DNA of 36,516 nt from Microcystis aeruginosa W13-11 (GTDB taxonomy: Bacteria; Cyanobacteriota; Cyanobacteriia; Cyanobacteriales; Microcystaceae): contig JAADBR010000029.1 in the NCBI GenBank assembly GCA_009995705.1, forward strand, positions 1 to 36,516, read 5' to 3'. The notes beneath the pieces were generated by a model. The model made no database searches. It had not been told where the DNA came from and saw only the letters and a program-made list of their open reading frames with translations. Position numbers and translations under genes: made by a program. This document shows positions 7,358 through 17,594 of this stretch, piece by piece. Position 1 is the stretch's first letter. Each line of letters starts with the position of its first letter.

Positions 7358-8353
7358 ATGAGAAACCTCTATTTTCTCTTGCCCGGTACTACTTCTCCCT
7401 TTGGTGGAGGTGGACTGTGGGCAGAAATAAAAACTGTCAATTTGGCTAGTCAAATTTGTAGCGCCCAGATTGTGACTTATCGTCAAAAAGAGTTAAATTA
7501 TCTCTTTTTAGAGGACATACTCGCTAAAATAAGCTCTGATGACAGTATTTTTGTGGTTAGCTGGGGTTTTGATCTTCCTAAACTGGTGCCAAGATTGCGA
7601 TCGCATAATATCATTTATCATGCCCATAGTACAGGTTACGGCTTCCGTTTACCCCCCGGAATACCAATTATAACTGTAAGCCGTAATACTATGGGTTATT
7701 GGGGGGAAAAAGCTCCTAATGCTCTGATTTACTATCTTCCCAATCAAATTGGCTCAGAATTTCTCAATTTAGGCTTAGAAAGGGATATCGATGTCCTAGT
7801 ACAGGGACGCAAATCCTCAAAGTATCTTCTCAATCGTCTAGTTCCCGCTCTCCGTCCCCACTGTCGCGTTAAGGTTTTAGATAGCTATGTGGAGGATTTA
7901 GTGGGATTATTCAATCTTAGTCGGGTTTATCTCTACGATTCGGCTGAATATTGGGCTGTAAACGGTTTAACGGAAGGTTTTGGCTTACCGCCCCTAGAAG
8001 CTTTAGCCTGTGGTTGTACGGTATTTTCTAGCGTTAATAGCGCCCTAGCCGATTATCTCGATCCCGGTTTCAATTGTCAAAAAATCGGGGCCTATTCCAC
8101 TCAATACGATCTGGAACGTATTCTTAATTATGCCCGTAATTTTCCCGTTAATTCTTTACCTGCTAATTTTATCGATGATTATCATCCCGAAAAATTATTA
8201 CCACGTTTTGAAACAATTTTAAGAGAAATTAATGATTTCTTTGATATTAAAAAACACTATCCGGCTGATATAGAAGGTTTAGAACCTCTGCGACTTAAAA
8301 AATTATGGATGCAGAATTCTCTGGCTAAACTTAAGAAAAAACTGTTTAAGTAG
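7358..8353 (+). CDS. glycosyltransferase, GT4-like
   Basis: A 331-aa protein without signal peptide or membrane segments. The C-terminal half carries EGFGLPPLEALACGC (206-220), the hallmark of the GT4/GT-B group, where the Glu residues contact the donor sugar nucleotide. The N-terminal segment FLLPGTTSPFGGGGLWAEIK has the glycine-rich loop expected near the start. The protein is shorter than usual GT4 enzymes, and the N-terminal domain is poorly matched. Donor and acceptor are unknown; an exopolysaccharide or cell-surface glycan role would be typical. It stands alone behind a repeat-rich 0.9-kb gap, with no operon partner. Confidence 0.78.
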   Translation: MRNLYFLLPGTTSPFGGGGLWAEIKTVNLASQICSAQIVTYRQKELNYLFLEDILAKISSDDSIFVVSWGFDLPKLVPRLRSHNIIYHAHSTGYGFRLPPGIPIITVSRNTMGYWGEKAPNALIYYLPNQIGSEFLNLGLERDIDVLVQGRKSSKYLLNRLVPALRPHCRVKVLDSYVEDLVGLFNLSRVYLYDSAEYWAVNGLTEGFGLPPLEALACGCTVFSSVNSALADYLDPGFNCQKIGAYSTQYDLERILNYARNFPVNSLPANFIDDYHPEKLLPRFETILREINDFFDIKKHYPADIEGLEPLRLKKLWMQNSLAKLKKKLFK

Positions 8354-8558
8354 CAGTGATCTTTCCTTAATTATTCGCCAATTCAAAAATAAAACGCATC
8401 AATTTTAAGAGTTGACAGAGAAAGATCGATCGGCTATGATGCGTTCCAGACATCAATATTATTTCCTGAGATAAGGCAAAAGGGAACAGGCAATAGGTAA
8501 TAGTTAAGGTTTTCCCCACGGCTATCTCTTGTTTTTTTTTTCAACCCTATAGCTTAAT

Positions 8559-8849
8559 TTAACTCCAATCCTGTTGCTCCTCGCCTTGGCGAATTTGATA
8601 CACTTGTCCGTGACTGTGCAGTTGTCGAGTTTTTGCCCATAAACTAGCTTCATCTAACTGCCATTTTTCTAGGATTAAATCTAAATCTCTTTGGATTTCT
8701 CTTGCTCCCGGAAAGTTTTGATAACGTATGCGTAAACGAGCGCATTCAGCTAAGTTTAAATCATTAGGTTCTGATTGCAGCAGCTGATCAACAATCAGGC
8801 GATCAAGTCTTTCCTGTGGATGTTGTTGTTCTTGGTTTTTACTAGCCAT
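8559..8849 (-). CDS. DUF3288-type cyanobacterial protein
   Basis: A 96-aa protein from ATG 8849, starting MASKNQEQQHPQERLDRLIV. The pattern HPQxxxDRxIVDQLL, LAECARLRIRY, FPGAREIQ and LHSHGQVY matches my memory of the cyanobacterial DUF3288 family, of unknown function. A five-codon longer frame is possible, but this ATG comes two bases after the stop of the upstream coiled-coil gene, a typical operon junction. The protein is soluble, helical and charged. Its tight linkage suggests a shared role with the coiled-coil protein. Confidence 0.75.
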   Translation of the reverse strand: MASKNQEQQHPQERLDRLIVDQLLQSEPNDLNLAECARLRIRYQNFPGAREIQRDLDLILEKWQLDEASLWAKTRQLHSHGQVYQIRQGEEQQDWS

Positions 8850-8851
8850 AA

Positions 8852-9403
8852 TTAATCGAACCAACCGATTTCGGAATCCGTTAACTCTGTCGGGGTAGGA
8901 TTGGGAGCAATATAACGAGCTAAAGTTGCCATTTCAAAGTTATAAAGACTGGGTTTCTTCGGCACAGGTTTGGTAATTGGTGCGGGTTCAGGGGTGGGGG
9001 TGGGACTATTTTCTAGGGTTTTAATTTGATTATATAATTTTTCAATTAACTGTTTTTTCTCGGTTAATTCCGTCTGGGATTGACTTAATTGACTCGATAA
9101 TTGTGCCACCAAAGTAGTTTTTTCCGAGAGGACAGATTCTAACTGCTCGGTCTGTTGTTGTAACTGCTGTAACTTGATAGAGAGTTCCAGATGTTCTTGA
9201 AGTTCTTTTTCCAGAGAAATAACCTTTTCTTGGAGAGTTTGCTGATTTTTCTCGGTTTTTTCTAACTCTGTGGTCAAGTCGTTAATTTTTGCCTGTAGGG
9301 TGGCGCTTGTTTCCTTCGGACGTTTGGGAGAAGGAGAGGTTTGGGATTCTACCTCTTTATTAGCTTCTGTACGGATGAGATCGTTTAAATTACCTTTGGT
9401 CAT
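8852..9403 (-). CDS. coiled-coil protein, conserved in cyanobacteria
   Basis: A 183-aa protein with a long heptad-rich coiled coil (about 33-130, dense in Gln, Glu, Leu and Lys), then a Thr/Pro linker (133-152) and a short conserved-looking tail, LYNFEMATLARYIAPNPTP, that ends in GWFD. No membrane segment or signal peptide is visible. I do not know its function; the layout suggests a structural or scaffold protein whose C-terminal tail is the binding part. It is translationally linked to the DUF3288 gene, two bases downstream. Confidence 0.65.
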   Translation of the reverse strand: MTKGNLNDLIRTEANKEVESQTSPSPKRPKETSATLQAKINDLTTELEKTEKNQQTLQEKVISLEKELQEHLELSIKLQQLQQQTEQLESVLSEKTTLVAQLSSQLSQSQTELTEKKQLIEKLYNQIKTLENSPTPTPEPAPITKPVPKKPSLYNFEMATLARYIAPNPTPTELTDSEIGWFD

Positions 9404-9702
9404 AAGCTGTGCAAATAGGAGATGACGATAGAATCGGATACTGTCCAGAAATCTCTTGGTTTAGGCAATCGATAATTATTACCCCGATATACGGGCTTGA
9501 TTAAGCTGGGGAATTGTTCCATAGGTTTTATTGTATAGCTTGAGGTCGATCGATCCCTGTCCATTTAAGCAATCAGAACAAATACCTAAATCTCAGTTTC
9601 GCCAGTAAGATTCTAAATTTTTCCGTAGTCAATGATACAGAATAGTAAATTTGTGTCAGACTGAAGGTGGAAGTTGATCGCACCTGTGGCAAGGATAAAC
9701 AT
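9404..9702. other. spacer between divergent genes, nothing recognised
   Basis: About 300 bp of AT-rich DNA between the coiled-coil gene and the 70-aa gene. I see no repeat, RNA gene or convincing promoter pair. Confidence 0.4.
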
Positions 9703-9915
9703 ATGAATATTGAAGAAAAAGCACGTCTTAATCTAACCCAAGAACGACAAGCAGAACGAATGCTCGAAGAAAACGTCTTAACTCGTACAGAGGAGCTTTT
9801 GGGGGAAGGAGAGGCAGAAACTGCGAAAGCGCGGGTTTTGTTGACCGAAAATCGTCAAGAAGACGAAAAACTCCAAGATAAAATTTTAGAACGTTCGATC
9901 GAAGCTATGCAATAG
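9703..9915 (+). CDS. small hypothetical protein (70 aa), helical
   Basis: A 70-aa, highly charged, Glu-rich helical protein (MNIEEKARLNLTQERQAER at the start). I chose ATG 9703 because AAGGA (9691-9695) lies seven bases upstream; the frame could also open at a GTG at 9667, which has no such site. There is no signal peptide, membrane segment or cysteine. The sequence resembles short uncharacterised cyanobacterial proteins, but I cannot name a family. A hairpin follows about 50 bp downstream. Confidence 0.55.
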   Translation: MNIEEKARLNLTQERQAERMLEENVLTRTEELLGEGEAETAKARVLLTENRQEDEKLQDKILERSIEAMQ

Positions 9916-9964
9916 CCTTTCGGTGAAGACTGGCAATATCCACACAAGTAGAGTTAAATGTCTG

Positions 9965-9990
9965 TAGAGACGTGGTTTTCCCCGTCTCTA
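9965..9990 (+). repeat. hairpin TAGAGACG/CGTCTCTA
   Basis: A perfect eight-base-pair stem with a ten-base T-rich loop lies 50 bp after the 70-aa gene. It might end that transcript, although only TTT follows. Similar GAGACG hairpins are scattered in cyanobacterial spacers. Confidence 0.4.
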
Positions 9991-10005
9991 TTTCAATTAC
10001 CGATA

Positions 10006-10035
10006 ACTAATCACTGTTAAACTAATCACTGTTAA
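10006..10035 (+). repeat. tandem duplication of 15 bp
   Basis: ACTAATCACTGTTAA occurs twice head to tail (10006-10020 and 10021-10035), just 18 bp upstream of the trpC start. It lies in the likely leader or promoter region and may be a recent slippage event. Confidence 0.7.
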
Positions 10036-10053
10036 GCTCTGGACAGTGAAAAA

Positions 10054-10944
10054 ATGCAGATCCGAAGAAAACACCCCAATCCTGCCGTTAAAGTTGAGAG
10101 TTTGAGTTATGTGGTGAAAGTGCCAGAGGCACAACCACAAAATATTTTAGAAGAAATCGTTTGGCATAAAGAGATGGAAGTCGATAAATTGCGCGAAAGG
10201 TTGCCTTTATTAGAATTACGCCAAAAAATAGCCAATACTGCGCCACCTTGCGACTTTTTAGCTGCCTTAAAACAGGGTAAAACCCACCCCGCTTTGATTG
10301 CCGAAGTGAAAAAAGCTTCTCCTAGCAAGGGAGTTATCCTGGAAGATTTTGATCCAGTAGAGATCGCGCGTACCTATGAACAGGGAGGAGCCACTTGTTT
10401 ATCGGTTTTAACCGATAGTAAGTTTTTTCAAGGTAGTTACGAAAATCTTAGCCTCGTCCGGCAAGCGGTATCTTTACCCCTACTATGCAAGGAATTTATC
10501 CTTTATCCCTATCAAATCTACTACGCTCGCTCTAAAGGAGCCGATGCTGTCCTTTTAATTGCCGCTATTTTAAGCGATCAGGATCTAGCATATTTTGTCA
10601 AAATTGTCAAGGGTTTAGGGATGACAGCCTTGGTAGAGGTGCATAGTCTGGCCGAATTCGATCGAGTGTTAGCCATTGAGGAAATCGAACTGATCGGCAT
10701 CAATAACCGCAATTTAGAGACATTTACAGTCGATTTAGACAATACTCGCCAATTACTAGAAGCCAGGGGCGAAAAGGTGCGAGAAAAAGGTATTCTAATC
10801 GTCAGCGAATCGGGATTACACACAGCAACAGATCTGGCGAAAGTGAAGCAAGCGGGAGCAAATGCGGTTCTAATCGGCGAATCTTTGGTAAAACTGCCCG
10901 ATCCTGCCGTCGGTATCCAGAAACTCTTTGAAAATCTCGGTTAG
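10054..10944 (+). CDS. trpC: indole-3-glycerol phosphate synthase
   Basis: A 296-aa TIM-barrel enzyme that closes the indole ring of 1-(o-carboxyphenylamino)-1-deoxyribulose 5-phosphate, the step before TrpA. Catalytic landmarks are intact: [12 protein letters not shown] (82-93), LLCKEFI with the catalytic Lys at 146, the VEVH strand, GINNRNL and SESG near the end. The N-terminal extension of about 30 residues before [10 protein letters not shown] is normal for cyanobacterial TrpC. It is a stand-alone enzyme, not fused to TrpF. It sits apart from trpA, with a tandem 15-bp duplication directly upstream. Confidence 0.97.
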   Translation: MQIRRKHPNPAVKVESLSYVVKVPEAQPQNILEEIVWHKEMEVDKLRERLPLLELRQKIANTAPPCDFLAALKQGKTHPALIAEVKKASPSKGVILEDFDPVEIARTYEQGGATCLSVLTDSKFFQGSYENLSLVRQAVSLPLLCKEFILYPYQIYYARSKGADAVLLIAAILSDQDLAYFVKIVKGLGMTALVEVHSLAEFDRVLAIEEIELIGINNRNLETFTVDLDNTRQLLEARGEKVREKGILIVSESGLHTATDLAKVKQAGANAVLIGESLVKLPDPAVGIQKLFENLG

Positions 10945-11250
10945 GGGTTTTTCAGTCATCAGTTATCATTTATGGTTCTTCGGTTTGTGCTATGCAATGG
11001 ACGGGGTTATAAGGGATGAAACTCTTATAGAGAAAGACATTTAGCGATTTTTGTCAATTGTTTTCGCTCTAGAAGGAACTAATCAATGGAAATCTTGCCA
11101 GATAAGGATTTAGTCGATTTATGCCCTAGCAAGTAATGAAGAACCTCAGTTATCAGTTCACTGACTACTGGTTAAGGAAAACCGCGTACTTCACCATCAA
11201 GATAACTGCCATAATCATCCTCACTTAAAACTCCCACTGATAACTGCTAA
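10945..11250. other. spacer with CAGTTATCA/CAGTGAT-type short repeats
   Basis: About 300 bp between trpC and the aminotransferase promoter. It contains several copies of short words such as CAGTTATCA and TCACTGA, which recur in other spacers of this window (15001-15025, 15828-15846, 19473-19492, 24790-24855). I see no gene longer than a 16-codon frame and no stable large hairpin. Confidence 0.4.
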
Positions 11251-11278
11251 CTGACAAGGCTATCTCCTGGGATATAAT
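11251..11278 (+). promoter_or_regulatory. candidate promoter of aminotransferase gene
   Basis: CTGACA (11251-11256) and a perfect TATAAT (11273-11278) are 16 bp apart, giving a leader of roughly 90 nt before ATG 11378. It is a good sigma-70-type match. Confidence 0.5.
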
Positions 11279-11377
11279 CAGAGTCTGCCAAATCTTAAAT
11301 CAACCCCTCAGAATTGATGCGATCAAGATTTGGTTTTTTATCTTTGTCAAACACGGCCCAACGAGAGAGGACGAACC

Positions 11378-12532
11378 ATGGAAAATAAAAATATGTTGAT
11401 GATTCCCGGCCCCACACCAGTGCCGGAAGCGGTATTATTGGCTATGGCTAAAGCGCCTATAGGTCATCGGACGGGTGCTTTTAGCAAGGTAATCGCCGAA
11501 TTAACCGAAAATCTTAAATGGTTGCACCAAACCAGTGGCGATGTTTTAATGCTAACCGCTTCGGGAACCGGTGCCATGGAAGCGGGAATTATTAATTTTC
11601 TCAGCCCCGGCGATCGAGTTTTGGTGGGGGATAATGGTAAATTTGGGGAACGTTGGGGGAAAGTCGCGAAAGCCTACGGCTTAAATGTGGATTTAGTTAA
11701 GGCAGAATGGGGTAAACCCCTAGATCCAGAAGCATTCACCGCTAAGCTGACCGAAGACAAGGAAAAAGCCATCAAAGCGGTAATTATCACCCATTCGGAA
11801 ACTTCCACCGGGGTTCTCAATGACTTGGAAAGCATTAACAAAGCGGTAAAAGACCACGGGGAAGCTTTAATTATCGTCGATGCCGTCACCAGTTTAGGAG
11901 CCTATCATATTCCTATTGATGAATGGGGTTTAGATGTGGTCGGTTCTGGTTCCCAGAAAGGTTATATGATTCCCCCCGGTTTAGGTTTTGTTTCCGTGAG
12001 TAAAAAAGCTTGGAAAGCCTACGAAACCGCCAAACTGCCCCGTTTTTATCTGGATTTGGGCAAATACAAAAAAGCCACCGATGAGGACAGTTCCCCCTTT
12101 ACCCCTCCAGTTAACCTGATGTACGGTTTACAAGCTTCTCTGCAAATGATGAGAAGGGAGGGATTAGCGGCAATTTTCGCCCGTCACCAACGCTTAACGA
12201 AGATGACGCGGGCCGGTATGCTGGCCCTGGATTTGCCCCTCTACGCGGCGGATTCCTGGGCTTCTACGGCGATTACTGCGGTGGCCCCCACTCTGGTGGA
12301 TGCGGAAAAAATTCGCTCGACTCTCAATAAAAAGTTCGACATCGCTGTGGCTGGTGGTCAGGATCACCTCAAGGGTAAAATCTTCCGTATCGGTCATTTA
12401 GGTTTTGCCAGTGAGAGGGATATCCTCACGGTTATCGCTGCCATTGAAGCGACTTTAATCGAGTTAGGTGTGGAAGGTGTCACCCCCGGTGCTGGTGTGG
12501 CTGCGGCTGCTTCTGTGATGGTGCAGGGTTAA
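11378..12532 (+). CDS. class V aminotransferase, alanine--glyoxylate type
   Basis: A 384-aa PLP-dependent fold-type I enzyme of the alanine/serine--glyoxylate aminotransferase family, called in some cyanobacteria the soluble hydrogenase 42-kDa subunit. It likely converts glyoxylate to glycine in photorespiration. Landmarks are PGPTPVPEAV near the start, GTGAMEAG (63-70), HSETSTGV (139-146), D168 for the PLP ring and Lys194 in GSGSQKGYM as the Schiff-base lysine. I start at ATG 11378, preceded by GAGAGAGG at seven bases; an upstream in-frame TTG adds 16 residues unlike the family. It has its own promoter and no operon partner. Confidence 0.92.
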   Translation: MENKNMLMIPGPTPVPEAVLLAMAKAPIGHRTGAFSKVIAELTENLKWLHQTSGDVLMLTASGTGAMEAGIINFLSPGDRVLVGDNGKFGERWGKVAKAYGLNVDLVKAEWGKPLDPEAFTAKLTEDKEKAIKAVIITHSETSTGVLNDLESINKAVKDHGEALIIVDAVTSLGAYHIPIDEWGLDVVGSGSQKGYMIPPGLGFVSVSKKAWKAYETAKLPRFYLDLGKYKKATDEDSSPFTPPVNLMYGLQASLQMMRREGLAAIFARHQRLTKMTRAGMLALDLPLYAADSWASTAITAVAPTLVDAEKIRSTLNKKFDIAVAGGQDHLKGKIFRIGHLGFASERDILTVIAAIEATLIELGVEGVTPGAGVAAAASVMVQG

Positions 12533-12571
12533 TCTTAGGTTTACTTTTCCCCTTCTCCCCCTATCCATATA

Positions 12572-12590
12572 GTCACATCTTTCTTAACAT
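12572..12590 (+). repeat. 19-bp repeat GTCACATCTTTCTTAACAT, copy 1
   Basis: GTCACATCTTTCTTAACAT is repeated exactly on the minus strand at 21099-21117, with flanking similarity (TCCAT just before it in both). The shorter core ATCTTTCTTAACA appears again at 20955-20967. It may be the end of an element or a shared regulatory word. Confidence 0.5.
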
Positions 12591-12694
12591 AAAATTTGAC
12601 AAAGAGAGAAAAGTGTGCAGGATGGCTCAAGGGGGTTCTATGGGGGAACTGATTTGATCAGATAGCTTCCAAATAGTTTTAACACCTGGTTCAC

Positions 12695-12790
12695 CTACAG
12701 AAGCGGTCGCAACCATTCCTCTAAATCTCCCGCTTTGGTAAAATCTAACAAAGCTTCTCCTAAAGCTTCCAGTTGATTAATTGAGAGAGA
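12695..12790 (-). pseudogene. C-terminal remnant of a DUF4351-containing (Rpn-like) protein
   Basis: The minus strand reads SLSINQLEALGEALLDFTK and then AGDLEEWLRPLL-stop (31 codons). The pattern LxxxQLExLGEALLDF...DLxxWL is that of the DUF4351 C-terminal domain found in cyanobacterial Rpn/PD-(D/E)XK transposase-like proteins. A stop codon lies just upstream and no other part of the gene is present, so it is a scar of a deleted gene. Confidence 0.55.
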
Positions 12791-12816
12791 TTAAATTTGC
12801 GATCGCCGCTTATTCC

Positions 12817-12849
12817 AGAAAACGGGTTTCTCAAAGAAACCCGTTTTCT
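12817..12849. repeat. perfect 15-bp hairpin (AGAAAACGGGTTTCT)
   Basis: AGAAAACGGGTTTCT (12817-12831) and its exact inverse (12835-12849) flank a three-base loop. It lies between the aminotransferase and purA without a following T-tract, so it is more likely a repeat-family hairpin than a classical terminator, though it could block read-through or stabilise a 3' end. Confidence 0.65.
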
Positions 12850-13003
12850 ATGGATCTTAAGACAGAGGGGCTAAAGTCTCGCGGCATGGTTTCCCCTGGA
12901 AAAAGAACGCTGCCACAGGGCAGAGCAACAAGAAAAAGTAAATAGGGTGAATAAACGCGGTGAAGGACGACGAAATAAACCCATAACTAAATCAATACTG
13001 CTC

Positions 13004-13033
13004 TTGACAAAATGTCTATCCAGTGTGGATAAT
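13004..13033 (+). promoter_or_regulatory. strong candidate promoter of purA
   Basis: A perfect TTGACA (13004-13009) and GATAAT (13028-13033) are 18 bp apart, about 36 bp before the TTG start codon, so the leader would be short (near 30 nt). This is the best sigma-70 match in the window. Confidence 0.6.
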
Positions 13034-13063
13034 GGTAGTTCGTGTGAACTTTAGCTAGACTAA

Positions 13064-14413
<1,350 letters not shown>

Positions 14414-14440
14414 ATCATTGCTAAAGAGGATTAGTCAACT

Positions 14441-14998
14441 ATGCAAGTTAGCGTTGAATGTCAAAAAAGACCGGAGAATATTAACCCTAAGGCCCTACGT
14501 CGTCAGGGTTTGATCCCAGCGGTTCTCTATGGCCATAACGGCACGGAATCGGTTTCCCTCGTGGTGGGAGAAAAAGCGGCCTTAACCCTACTCAAAAAGG
14601 CCTCGGTGAATAATACCCTGGTGGATGTGAATGTTCCGGAAATGCCTTGGACGGGAAAAGCTTTGATCCAAGAGGTACAATCTCATCCCTGGAAAAGAAA
14701 TCTCTATCACCTCAGTTTCTTCTCGGTATCTGCCCATGGTAAGCTCGATATCGTCGTTCCCATTAAAGCCATTGGAGAAGCGATCGGAACCAAACAGGGC
14801 GGTTTAATCGAACAGTTCGTCAACGAAGTTAATGTCTCCTGTATTGCTGATAATATCCCGGAAGTGATCGAATTTGATGTTTCGGGCATCGGTGTGGGGC
14901 AGTCCCTGCTCGTGGGGGATTTAAAAATGCCGGAAGGGGTGACTTTAAAAGACGATCCCCATACCACCGTTTTTGCCATTGTTGCCGCTAAAAGATAA
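14441..14998 (+). CDS. rplY: 50S ribosomal protein L25 (general stress protein Ctc form)
   Basis: A 185-aa two-domain L25. The N-terminal 5S rRNA-binding domain (about 1-90) begins MQVSVECQKRPENINPKALRRQGLIPAVLYG, with the usual RRxGxIPAVxYG signature. The C-terminal TL5/CTC beta domain (about 95-182) makes it the long form typical of cyanobacteria, rather than the short E. coli type. AGAGGA lies upstream of the ATG. It follows purA by 27 bp on the same strand. The AT-rich 500-bp spacer that follows has no clear terminator. Confidence 0.95.
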   Translation: MQVSVECQKRPENINPKALRRQGLIPAVLYGHNGTESVSLVVGEKAALTLLKKASVNNTLVDVNVPEMPWTGKALIQEVQSHPWKRNLYHLSFFSVSAHGKLDIVVPIKAIGEAIGTKQGGLIEQFVNEVNVSCIADNIPEVIEFDVSGIGVGQSLLVGDLKMPEGVTLKDDPHTTVFAIVAAKR

Positions 14999-15501
14999 AT
15001 TCAGTGATCAGTGATCAGTCATCAGCAAATCATATTTCATTATTTACTGTTTACTGGTTACTGCTCCGCAGCTCCGGCACTCCCATCTACTGGGGGTTTA
15101 TATGCTTTAGAAGTTCATAATCTGAGATTTATTAAACTTCTGAAATCCTAGAGTAAGCAAGGAATCCAGTTACTTTTTATGTTTGAGATCGGCATCATTC
15201 AGGCATCCATAAATAGCTGAAGAAAAGTCAGAAAAGTTTTCACAATAGGCTGATTCAAGTCTGAATTACATCACTGTCTGATCTAGCTTCATAAGACCTC
15301 TTGTAAAAATCAAAAATTGTTGTTAGGGTTATAAGTCAGTAGTCAGAAAAATTGAGAATGAATAATAATCAATTAAATGATCTATTTACAGATTTGATGC
15401 CATTTAATCCTTATTTTTGACGTTTTTGAACCCTCAAAAATTAATTATGCAAGAGGTTTAGTTAAAATTTAACCCGGGCAGTATTTGAGGAATAAAAAGT
15501 A
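14999..15501. other. repeat-bearing spacer after rplY
   Basis: A 500-bp gap. Its first part has CAGTGATCAGTGATCAGT-type words (15001-15025) of the kind found in other spacers. The second part holds a possible inverted-repeat element (15296-15457, annotated separately). No gene or RNA is recognised. Confidence 0.4.
15296..15457. repeat. possible inverted-repeat element (ACCTCTTG ends)
   Basis: ACCTCTTG at 15296-15303 is inverted as CAAGAGGT at 15450-15457, enclosing 162 bp of AT-rich DNA with a weak inner symmetry (TTAGGGTT against AACCCTCAA). The terminal match is short, so element status is uncertain. Confidence 0.3.
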
Positions 15502-15792
15502 ATGACCACAGAATTAGAAACCAAAAAAGTTACTCCTACTCGCTGTTTAATTGGCGCGGCAATTTCGGCAGCATTGGGGACGATTCTCTATTATCTTACA
15601 GCAGCGATCGGTCATTCTTTTTACTCAAAACCAATGGTTGCTCATAGTCCGATCGCCTTGAGAATTGGCAGCGCTGTCCGCACTTTAGTTTTTGGTTTAG
15701 CTTCTCTAGGAACCTTTATTTTTGCTTTTGTCACCATTGGTTTAATTCTTTTGGCTATCCAATTATTACTTAAACGCCCTCAACAAACATAA
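15502..15792 (+). CDS. DUF3082-type small membrane protein
   Basis: A 96-aa protein with two predicted membrane helices (about 17-37 and 60-88). The first is preceded by TPTRCLIGAAISAALG, and the second is inside RTLVFGLASLGTFIFAFVTIGLILLAIQLL. The spacing and the RTLVxGL motif match my memory of cyanobacterial DUF3082, of unknown function. The ATG is preceded by GAGGAA about ten bases upstream. It stands alone, convergent with the alpha/beta hydrolase gene. Confidence 0.7.
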   Translation: MTTELETKKVTPTRCLIGAAISAALGTILYYLTAAIGHSFYSKPMVAHSPIALRIGSAVRTLVFGLASLGTFIFAFVTIGLILLAIQLLLKRPQQT

Positions 15793-15845
15793 ACTATGAA
15801 TTATGAATTGAAAGTGGGGGCTTTTCAGGGATCACTGATCACTGA

Positions 15846-17495
15846 TTAACGGACATTTTGTGCAGTAAAATCTTCGATGAGTTGTTCTAAAGCCGCCGAG
15901 GAGGCGCGGGTAATCAGAAAACATCTAAACTCTTGGCCTTGACTGAGATATTGGGAATAGGCCGCCTGTAAAAAAGGTGTATAGCCAGGGTTTTTGCGAA
16001 TATACACCTCAAAAAAGGCCAAAGATAGGGAATGGGCGTAACTATCGATCAGATATGGTGCTGGCAAGGTAAGATCGGCTACGGATTTGATCGCTTCGTT
16101 AATTCCCGCATCTAGTACCGAAAAATCGACGTGAGCTTGACCTTCAATCAGAGCTAAATATTTATTTTCGGTATTGAGGAGGGGAAAAGAGCGCACCTGT
16201 TCAAAAATAGCGGGAGTAGCGGGATCGTAGGTTCCTGCCGCTACAAAAGTGGGAATTTCGATCTTACCTAGTCCTTTAGCCCCGAAAATACTCCAATTAA
16301 ACGGATTAACCGCAAAAATCGCTTTTATTCTCGGATCGCGAAAGTTGTATTCTTCTCGGGGTAAATCCAAAGCACGACACTGCAGCAAGAGGGAGACATT
16401 GAGAAAAGCTAATCTTCTTTGACAGTCCCGTTGTAAATTCTCGAAATCGATTGTCGCTCCACCTACAGCTAAGGCTGTATAACCGCCGAAGGAGTGTCCA
16501 CCAACTCCCACATTATCTAAATCCAATTGCCCCTGAAATTCCCCCGCATTGCGTCTTTGCAATTCATCGATCACAAAAGATATGTCCAATGGACGATTGA
16601 CAAATTCGTTGGTATAAAAAACCGTCCGCGATAAACCGGCGAGTAGATTCTGTACCTGTAGGGTATCGCTGCCGGGGTGTTGGGGCATGGCGACGAGATA
16701 ACCGTAACTAGCAAAGTGTTCCGCGTGTCGGACAAAATCTTCGGGACGGGAAGCTAAACCGTGGGAAAAGACGATAACGGGGGTTTTTTGGGTTAATTGC
16801 CCCTTGGGTTTGACAATAATTAGATAAAGTTCCCTCTGACGACGGCTATCGGTTAAATCCAGCCGCATCTGTTCCACTTGTTGCGGTCCGGGTTGTCGGG
16901 GGTCGGTCATAGCGGTAAAATTAATTTCACCAGCCTTTTTAGCTTCTTCTAAGGATAATTGCGCCACCTTTTCTGTAAATACTCTGGTGGCTTTCAGGAC
17001 GACATCGATCGCCCGGGCTAATCTTTGCACTTTTGTCACATCAATCTGCATATTAGTAGGCAGATTACGCAGCAGGCTAAGAATAGTTACCCCTTCCGGT
17101 TCAAAAGCTGATTTAACTAGGGCAGAACGCAGGGCAAATTTACCATTAATACCTCCTTGAATAGTGATCAGTTCCCCTAAAAGGTTGAGGATATCTTCCC
17201 CCATTGTGGTGTTAAAAAAGCGCGAAATCAGGACGGGATTAATTTCTTTACTTGTGGTTAAAGCTTGCCGAAATTCTTTTTGTTGTTCCGTAGTTGTATT
17301 ACCTAAATATTGTCTTAGATTAGCGTCAATTCTGCCAGTTTTGGCGAACTTTTCTAGGGAACTAATTTCTAGGGTACGACTAAATGGTGCTAAGATAAAA
17401 GTGATTCTCTCGGCCGAGAGGACAGGGAAGCTAGTCAGTATTGTTCCTAAGCAACCAAGAGCGATCGAGCGGCTGATTTTGGCTAATTGCAACAA
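15846..17495 (-). CDS. secreted alpha/beta hydrolase with N-terminal DUF1400 domain
   Basis: A 549-aa protein with a signal peptide (about 1-28, ending VLSA). Next comes the DUF1400 domain found before hydrolases in cyanobacteria (about 29-190: AERITFILAPFSRTLEI, FAKTGRID). The hydrolase core is of the platelet-activating-factor acetylhydrolase/dienelactone type. The catalytic triad is visible: Ser335 in GGHSFGGY, Asp424 in GTYDPATP and His455 in GQAHVDF; HG at 245-246 forms the oxyanion hole. It is probably a periplasmic or thylakoid-lumen lipase or esterase; the substrate is unknown. It is monocistronic, convergent with the DUF3082 gene. Confidence 0.88.
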   Translation of the reverse strand: MLQLAKISRSIALGCLGTILTSFPVLSAERITFILAPFSRTLEISSLEKFAKTGRIDANLRQYLGNTTTEQQKEFRQALTTSKEINPVLISRFFNTTMGEDILNLLGELITIQGGINGKFALRSALVKSAFEPEGVTILSLLRNLPTNMQIDVTKVQRLARAIDVVLKATRVFTEKVAQLSLEEAKKAGEINFTAMTDPRQPGPQQVEQMRLDLTDSRRQRELYLIIVKPKGQLTQKTPVIVFSHGLASRPEDFVRHAEHFASYGYLVAMPQHPGSDTLQVQNLLAGLSRTVFYTNEFVNRPLDISFVIDELQRRNAGEFQGQLDLDNVGVGGHSFGGYTALAVGGATIDFENLQRDCQRRLAFLNVSLLLQCRALDLPREEYNFRDPRIKAIFAVNPFNWSIFGAKGLGKIEIPTFVAAGTYDPATPAIFEQVRSFPLLNTENKYLALIEGQAHVDFSVLDAGINEAIKSVADLTLPAPYLIDSYAHSLSLAFFEVYIRKNPGYTPFLQAAYSQYLSQGQEFRCFLITRASSAALEQLIEDFTAQNVR

Positions 17496-17594
17496 GTTTT
17501 TCTGCTCCTTTTCTTTCTGCGTTCCTATTCCCTCTGGATTATAACAGTAACTTCGCAGTTTTTAACTTTTTTTTTCTTGACTATCAACAAAAAT

